Position numbers and translations under genes: made by a program. From Streptomyces sp. S.PNR 29 (GTDB taxonomy: Bacteria; Actinomycetota; Actinomycetes; Streptomycetales; Streptomycetaceae): a stretch of 64,000 nt of DNA. Each line of letters opens with the position of its first letter. The stretch's first letter is position 1. Of this stretch, positions 60,218 through 64,000 are shown one piece after another. Under the pieces are notes generated by a model. The model was not told the DNA's origin. It saw only the letters and a list, made by a program, of their open reading frames with translations, and did no database searches. Where the stretch lies: the NCBI RefSeq assembly GCF_030386795.1, contig NZ_JANUQM010000016.1, positions 181,602 to 245,601 of the forward strand. Reading direction: 5' to 3'.

Positions 60218-61603
60218 TCAGCGGTTGGCCACCGCCTGCTTGACCAGCGTTTTTCCGAAGTCCCAGATCAGAGCGCCACCGTTGTGCGCCTCGTCCATCA
60301 CCGCGGTGAAGGCGTCGACGAACCGGTCCACCTCCCGCTCGCCGATGATCAGCGGCGGGATCAGCTTGATCACCTCCATGTGGTCGCCGGAGACCTGGGT
60401 GAGGACCCGGTGCCGCTGCAGCAGCGGGACGACCACCATCTGTGCGAACAGTCCCCTGCGCGCGGCCTGCAGCATGGCCCAGCGGCTGCGCAGCTTCAGC
60501 GAGCCGGGCCTGCCGAACTCGATGCCGATCATCAGGCCCCGGCCCCGCACCTCGGCGAGCAGCTCGTACTTGTCGACGAGCTCCGCGAGCCGGGAGGTGA
60601 GCAGTTCCCCCGTGGCGGCGGCGTTCGCGACGATCTGCTCGTTCTCCATGACGGACAGCACGGCCAGGCCGGCCGCCATGGCCTGCGCGTTGGATCCGAA
60701 GCTCGCCGAGTGGACCAGCACCCGGTCCATCGACGAGTAGACCTTCCGGAAGATCCAGTCCCGGCCGAGCGTGGCCCCGACCGGCACATATCCGCCGGAC
60801 AGGGCCTTGGCCACGCACACCAGGTCGGGCTCGACACCGTCCTCGTGCTGGTAGGCGTAGAAGCGGCCGGTCCTGCCCAGCCCCGTCTGCACCTCGTCCG
60901 CGATGAGCAGCGCCTTGTGCTTGTGCAGCAGCTCCTGGGCGGCGCGCAGGTATCCGGGCGGGGTCTGGTGCACGCCCTTGCCCTGGACGGGCTCGACGAT
61001 CAGTGCGGCGACGTCGCCCCGCATCAACTCGCTTGCCAGCGCGTCGAGATCGCCGAGCGGGACGGGGGTGTCGGGCAGCAGCGGGGCGAAGCCGTCGCGG
61101 AAGCCGCGCTCGCCGTTGACGGACAGGGATCCGGTGGTCAGGCCGTGGAAGGCGTGCTCGCAGTACAGGACGCGGGGCTTGCCGGTGGCGAACCGGGCGA
61201 ACTTCAGCGCGCCCTCGACGGCCTCCGTACCGCTGTTGCCGAAGAACACCCGGTCCAGGTGGGGGCTGTACGACAGGAGCTTCTCGGCCAGCAGCCCGGG
61301 CAGCGGCTGGCAGTCGAAGCGGGTGAGGTCGGCGAGGGACGCGTCGAGGACGTCGTGCAGCGCCTTGCGGACGACGGGGTGGTGGCGGCCCAGGCCCATC
61401 ACCCCGAACCCGGCGAGCATGTCCAGGTAGTCGTTGCCGTCCGCGTCCCAGAAGTACGCGCCCTCGGCACGCTCGTAGACCTTGTCGAAGCCGATGGTGT
61501 GCAGCATGCGCGGGAGCTGGTGGTTGAGGTGCTTCGCGTGCAGCTCGTAGCGCTCGGCTCCGCGCTCGGCCAACAGCGCGCCGAGGTCGAACTCCGTGGT
61601 CAT
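60218..61603 (-). CDS. Class III aminotransferase of the hopanoid cluster (HpnO-like)
   Basis: A 461-residue PLP-dependent class III (ornithine/acetylornithine-type) aminotransferase. The PLP lysine is Lys266 in CVAKALSGGYVPVG, and the preceding aspartate is in LLIADEVQTGLGRTGRF. Other motifs include FFGNSGTEAVEGALKFAR and CEHAFHGLTTGSLS. In Streptomyces this enzyme is the last gene of the hopanoid operon and would convert a hopanoid aldehyde into aminobacteriohopanetriol. Its ATG overlaps the dxs stop (ATGA). The assignment to hopanoid metabolism rests on this gene order, as the core cyclase genes lie outside the window. Confidence 0.88.
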   Translation of the reverse strand: MTTEFDLGALLAERGAERYELHAKHLNHQLPRMLHTIGFDKVYERAEGAYFWDADGNDYLDMLAGFGVMGLGRHHPVVRKALHDVLDASLADLTRFDCQPLPGLLAEKLLSYSPHLDRVFFGNSGTEAVEGALKFARFATGKPRVLYCEHAFHGLTTGSLSVNGERGFRDGFAPLLPDTPVPLGDLDALASELMRGDVAALIVEPVQGKGVHQTPPGYLRAAQELLHKHKALLIADEVQTGLGRTGRFYAYQHEDGVEPDLVCVAKALSGGYVPVGATLGRDWIFRKVYSSMDRVLVHSASFGSNAQAMAAGLAVLSVMENEQIVANAAATGELLTSRLAELVDKYELLAEVRGRGLMIGIEFGRPGSLKLRSRWAMLQAARRGLFAQMVVVPLLQRHRVLTQVSGDHMEVIKLIPPLIIGEREVDRFVDAFTAVMDEAHNGGALIWDFGKTLVKQAVANR

Positions 61604-63537
61604 TCGGTTGTCTCCTTGACTGGCGTGACGGCCTCGGCGGTCTGCTGTGCCGGGACCGTCCCGGCCTGCGACGTGACCGCCAGGCTCGCGCTGATCCGCC
61701 CGGCGACCTCGACGGGCGTGAGGCCGATGTCGGCGAGCACCTCGGCGCGCTTGGCGTGCGCGAGGAACTGCTCGGGGATGCCGAACCGCCGTACGGGCAC
61801 GTCCACATCGGCGTCGCCCAGCGCCAGCGCCACCGCGGCGCCGACCCCGGCCGCGCGGCTGTTGTCCTCGACGACGGCGACCAGTCGGTGCCCGGCGGCC
61901 AGTCCGGGGAGCGCCGGGTCGACGGGCTTGACCCAGCGCGGGTCGACGACGGTGCAGCCGATGCCGCGGGCTTCGAGCAGCTCGGCCGCCTGGAGGCAGA
62001 CGGGCGCCATCACGCCGACGGCCACCAGCAGCACGTCGGGACGCTCGCCGGTGTGCAGCACGTCCATGCCGCCCACCCGGTCGATCGCCGGGATGTCCGG
62101 CCCCACCGACTCCTTCGGGAAGCGGACGAGGGTCGGCGCGTCGTCGACGGCGACGGCCTCGCGCAGCTGGGCCCGGAGCTGGCCGGCATCACGTGGCGCG
62201 GCGATCCTGAGGCCGGGGACGACCTGGAGGACGGACAGGTCCCACATGCCGTTGTGGGAGGGGCCGTCGACGCCGGTGACGCCGGCCCGGTCCAGTACGA
62301 AGGTCGCTCCGCAGCGGTGCAGTGCCACGTCCATCAGAAGCTGGTCGAAGGCGCGGTTGAGGAAGGTGGCGTAGACGGCGACGACCGGGTGCAGTCCGCC
62401 GGTCGCCAGGCCGGCCGCGGACACGGCCGCGTGCTGCTCGGCGATGCCGACGTCCCACACGCGGTCGGGGAACCGTTCGGCGAACCTGCCGAGGCCGACC
62501 GGGTGCAGCATGGCGGCCGTGATCGCCACGACGTCGTCGCGCTCCTCGCCGATCCGCACGATCTCGTCGCCGAACACGGACGTCCAGGACGGGCCGCCCG
62601 CGGGCGCGAGCGGCTCGCAGGTGAGCGGGTCCATCACGCCGACGGTGTGGAAGTGGTCCTCCTCGTGGGCGAGGGCCGGTTCATAGCCGCGGCCCTTCTC
62701 CGTCAGGCAGTGGACCAGCACGGGCCCGTGGAAGCGTTTGGCACGCCGGAGCGCCGACTCGACGGCGCCGATGTCGTGCCCGTCGATGGGGCCGACGTAC
62801 TTCAGGCCCAGGTCCTCGAAGAGGCCCTGGGGGGCGAACGCGTCCTTGAAGCCCTTCTTCGCGCCGTGCAGGGCCTCGTACAGGGTCGTGCCGACGACGG
62901 GCGTGCGCAGCAGGACGTCCTTGCCCCAGGCGAGGGCCTTTTCGTAGCCGTCGGTGGTACGGAGGGTCGCGAGGTGGTTGGCGAGGCCGCCGATGGTGGG
63001 AGCGTACGACCGCTCGTTGTCGTTGACGACGATGATCAGCGGCCGGTCCTTGGCGGCCGCGATGTTGTTCAGCGCCTCCCAGGCCATGCCGCCGGTGAGC
63101 GCGCCGTCCCCGATCACCGCGACGACGTGCCCCTTCTCCCCCTGCACCTGGCGGGCCTTGGCGAGGCCGTCGGCCCAGCCGAGCGCGGTGGAGGCGTGGC
63201 TGTTCTCGATGACGTCGTGCTCGGACTCCTCGCGCGACGGGTAGCCGGACAGGCCGCCCTTGCCGCGCAGCTTGGAGAAGTCCTGGCGTCCCGTCAGCAG
63301 TTTGTGGACATAGCTCTGGTGGCCGGTGTCCCACAGGATGCGGTCCACCGGTGACTCGAAGACCCGGTGCAGGGCGACGGTGAGCTCCACCACCCCCAGG
63401 TTGGGCCCGAGGTGGCCGCCGGTCCTGGCGACCGCGTGGACCAAGAACTCACGTATCTCGTCGGACAGTTGACAAATTTCCGCTTCGGACAGCGCCTTCA
63501 GGTCGCGTGGTCCCCGGATGTTCTCCAGAATCGTCAC
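61600..63537 (-). CDS. dxs: 1-deoxy-D-xylulose-5-phosphate synthase
   Basis: A 645-residue thiamine-diphosphate enzyme condensing pyruvate with glyceraldehyde-3-phosphate, the first step of the MEP isoprenoid pathway. Key segments are HLGPNLGVVELTVALH, DTGHQSYVHKLLTGR, the ThDP motif GDGALTGGMAWEALNN, and the transketolase-like C-terminal half with GIAEQHAAVSAAGLA and DRAGVTGVDGPSHNG. It starts with GTG at 63537, directly after ispG, and overlaps the aminotransferase start by four bases. This copy sits in the hopanoid operon and is probably additional to a housekeeping dxs elsewhere. Confidence 0.96.
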   Translation of the reverse strand: MTILENIRGPRDLKALSEAEICQLSDEIREFLVHAVARTGGHLGPNLGVVELTVALHRVFESPVDRILWDTGHQSYVHKLLTGRQDFSKLRGKGGLSGYPSREESEHDVIENSHASTALGWADGLAKARQVQGEKGHVVAVIGDGALTGGMAWEALNNIAAAKDRPLIIVVNDNERSYAPTIGGLANHLATLRTTDGYEKALAWGKDVLLRTPVVGTTLYEALHGAKKGFKDAFAPQGLFEDLGLKYVGPIDGHDIGAVESALRRAKRFHGPVLVHCLTEKGRGYEPALAHEEDHFHTVGVMDPLTCEPLAPAGGPSWTSVFGDEIVRIGEERDDVVAITAAMLHPVGLGRFAERFPDRVWDVGIAEQHAAVSAAGLATGGLHPVVAVYATFLNRAFDQLLMDVALHRCGATFVLDRAGVTGVDGPSHNGMWDLSVLQVVPGLRIAAPRDAGQLRAQLREAVAVDDAPTLVRFPKESVGPDIPAIDRVGGMDVLHTGERPDVLLVAVGVMAPVCLQAAELLEARGIGCTVVDPRWVKPVDPALPGLAAGHRLVAVVEDNSRAAGVGAAVALALGDADVDVPVRRFGIPEQFLAHAKRAEVLADIGLTPVEVAGRISASLAVTSQAGTVPAQQTAEAVTPVKETTE

Positions 63538-63564
63538 GCTCGGGCCCCCTTCGGTCCGTGCTGT

Positions 63565-64000
63565 TCAACTCACGGTGACGGCCGGCTCGCCCGACGCGAC
63601 GCCGTCCTGCTCCATCTGCTCGGCGAGCTTCATCGCCTCCTCGATGAGGGTCTCCACGATCTTCGACTCGGGGACGGTCTTGATGACCTCGCCCTTGACG
63701 AAGATCTGCCCCTTGCCGTTGCCGGAGGCGACGCCGAGGTCGGCCTCGCGGGCCTCGCCGGGGCCGTTGACGACACAGCCCATGACGGCGACGCGCAGCG
63801 GGACGTCCATACCGGTCAGGCCCGCGGTGACCTCCTCGGCCAGCTTGTAGACGTCGACCTGGGCACGGCCGCAGGACGGACAGGAGACGATCTCCAGGCC
63901 GCGCCGGCGCAGGTTCAGCGACTCCAGGATCTGGATGCCGACCTTGACCTCCTCGGCGGGCGGGGCCGACAGGGAGACGCGGATGGTGTCGCCGATGCCC
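63565..64000 (-). CDS. ispG: 4-hydroxy-3-methylbut-2-enyl diphosphate synthase, C-terminal part, cut by window edge
   Basis: The C-terminal roughly 144 residues of IspG/GcpE, the iron-sulfur enzyme that reduces methylerythritol cyclodiphosphate in the MEP pathway. Visible motifs are GIGDTIRVSLSAPPAEE, the cluster cysteines in VSCPSCGRAQ and the third cysteine in VMGCVVNGPGEAREADLG. The stop codon at 63565 is 27 bases before the dxs start. The N-terminal part lies past position 64000. Together with dxs and the aminotransferase it forms the precursor-supply end of the hopanoid operon. Confidence 0.95.
   Translation of the reverse strand, partial: GIGDTIRVSLSAPPAEEVKVGIQILESLNLRRRGLEIVSCPSCGRAQVDVYKLAEEVTAGLTGMDVPLRVAVMGCVVNGPGEAREADLGVASGNGKGQIFVKGEVIKTVPESKIVETLIEEAMKLAEQMEQDGVASGEPAVTVS

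Overview
The window reads as chromosomal DNA of a Streptomyces-type actinomycete. GC is very high throughout, many starts are GTG or TTG behind GGAG-type ribosome binding sites, and the gene content is characteristic: a WhiB regulator, a four-gene conservon, two methyltransferases of the Streptomyces-expanded DUF574 family, a c-di-AMP riboswitch in front of a cell-wall hydrolase, and the distal end of a hopanoid cluster. About 57 protein genes (two cut by the window edges), one tRNA, four gene or transposase remnants and several regulatory elements can be supported. No CRISPR array, rRNA or intact insertion sequence was seen.

Layout. 1-4.4 kb: edge-truncated cobK, a HAD phosphatase, a TauE-type permease, a thiolase and a divergent monoacylglycerol-lipase-like hydrolase. 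4.4-6.3 kb: a compact stress/DNA-maintenance run (WhiB, Dps, DUF3140, HhH glycosylase). 6.3-10 kb: two DUF574 methyltransferases flanking a decayed two-component pair and a lipoprotein. 10-14.2 kb: a glutamine-synthetase-like ligase with an adjoining amidohydrolase (the two halves of fungal FluG), a Nudix-like DUF4916 protein and an FAD oxidoreductase. 14.2-18.7 kb: a four-gene ABC importer in the gene order of mycobacterial LpqY-SugABC. 18.9 kb: tRNA-Pro. 19.3-24.8 kb: a drug-efflux region in which an MFS pump with unusual C-terminal beta-sandwich repeats, an MMPL pump and a TetR repressor are tied together by a common CGAAAC-N-GTTTCG operator.

24.9-33 kb looks like an accessory segment: an MFS/LysR divergent pair, a GNAT enzyme, IS110-family transposase debris, an orphan nucleotidyltransferase-like protein, and an overlapping three-gene operon. 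That operon encodes an ABC-2 exporter (ATPase plus permease) and a roughly 600-residue protein joining a squalene/phytoene-synthase-like domain to a cis-prenyltransferase domain. It is the most novel feature of the window: by domain logic it could make a Z-prenyl diphosphate, process it on the same chain and hand the product to the exporter.

33-38 kb: YjbR, GNAT, XRE-cupin and LysR genes, then the threonine-to-glycine pair tdh-kbl. 38-42 kb: conservon cvnABCD with a GAF protein. 42.5-58.4 kb: an amino-acid permease, a large secreted GH30 enzyme, a DUF1996 protein, an MBL hydrolase, an amino-acid dehydrogenase beside a TetR gene, a GDSL esterase, a DUF6250 protein, the riboswitch-controlled LysM/M23 peptidase and a GH36 alpha-galactosidase. 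58.6-60.2 kb: a tyrosine phosphatase and an XRE-cupin regulator coupled to a 39-residue membrane protein. 60.2-64 kb: class III aminotransferase, dxs and truncated ispG, the supply end of a hopanoid operon continuing beyond the right edge.

Functions are inferred from protein and nucleotide motifs read by eye; no database search was run.
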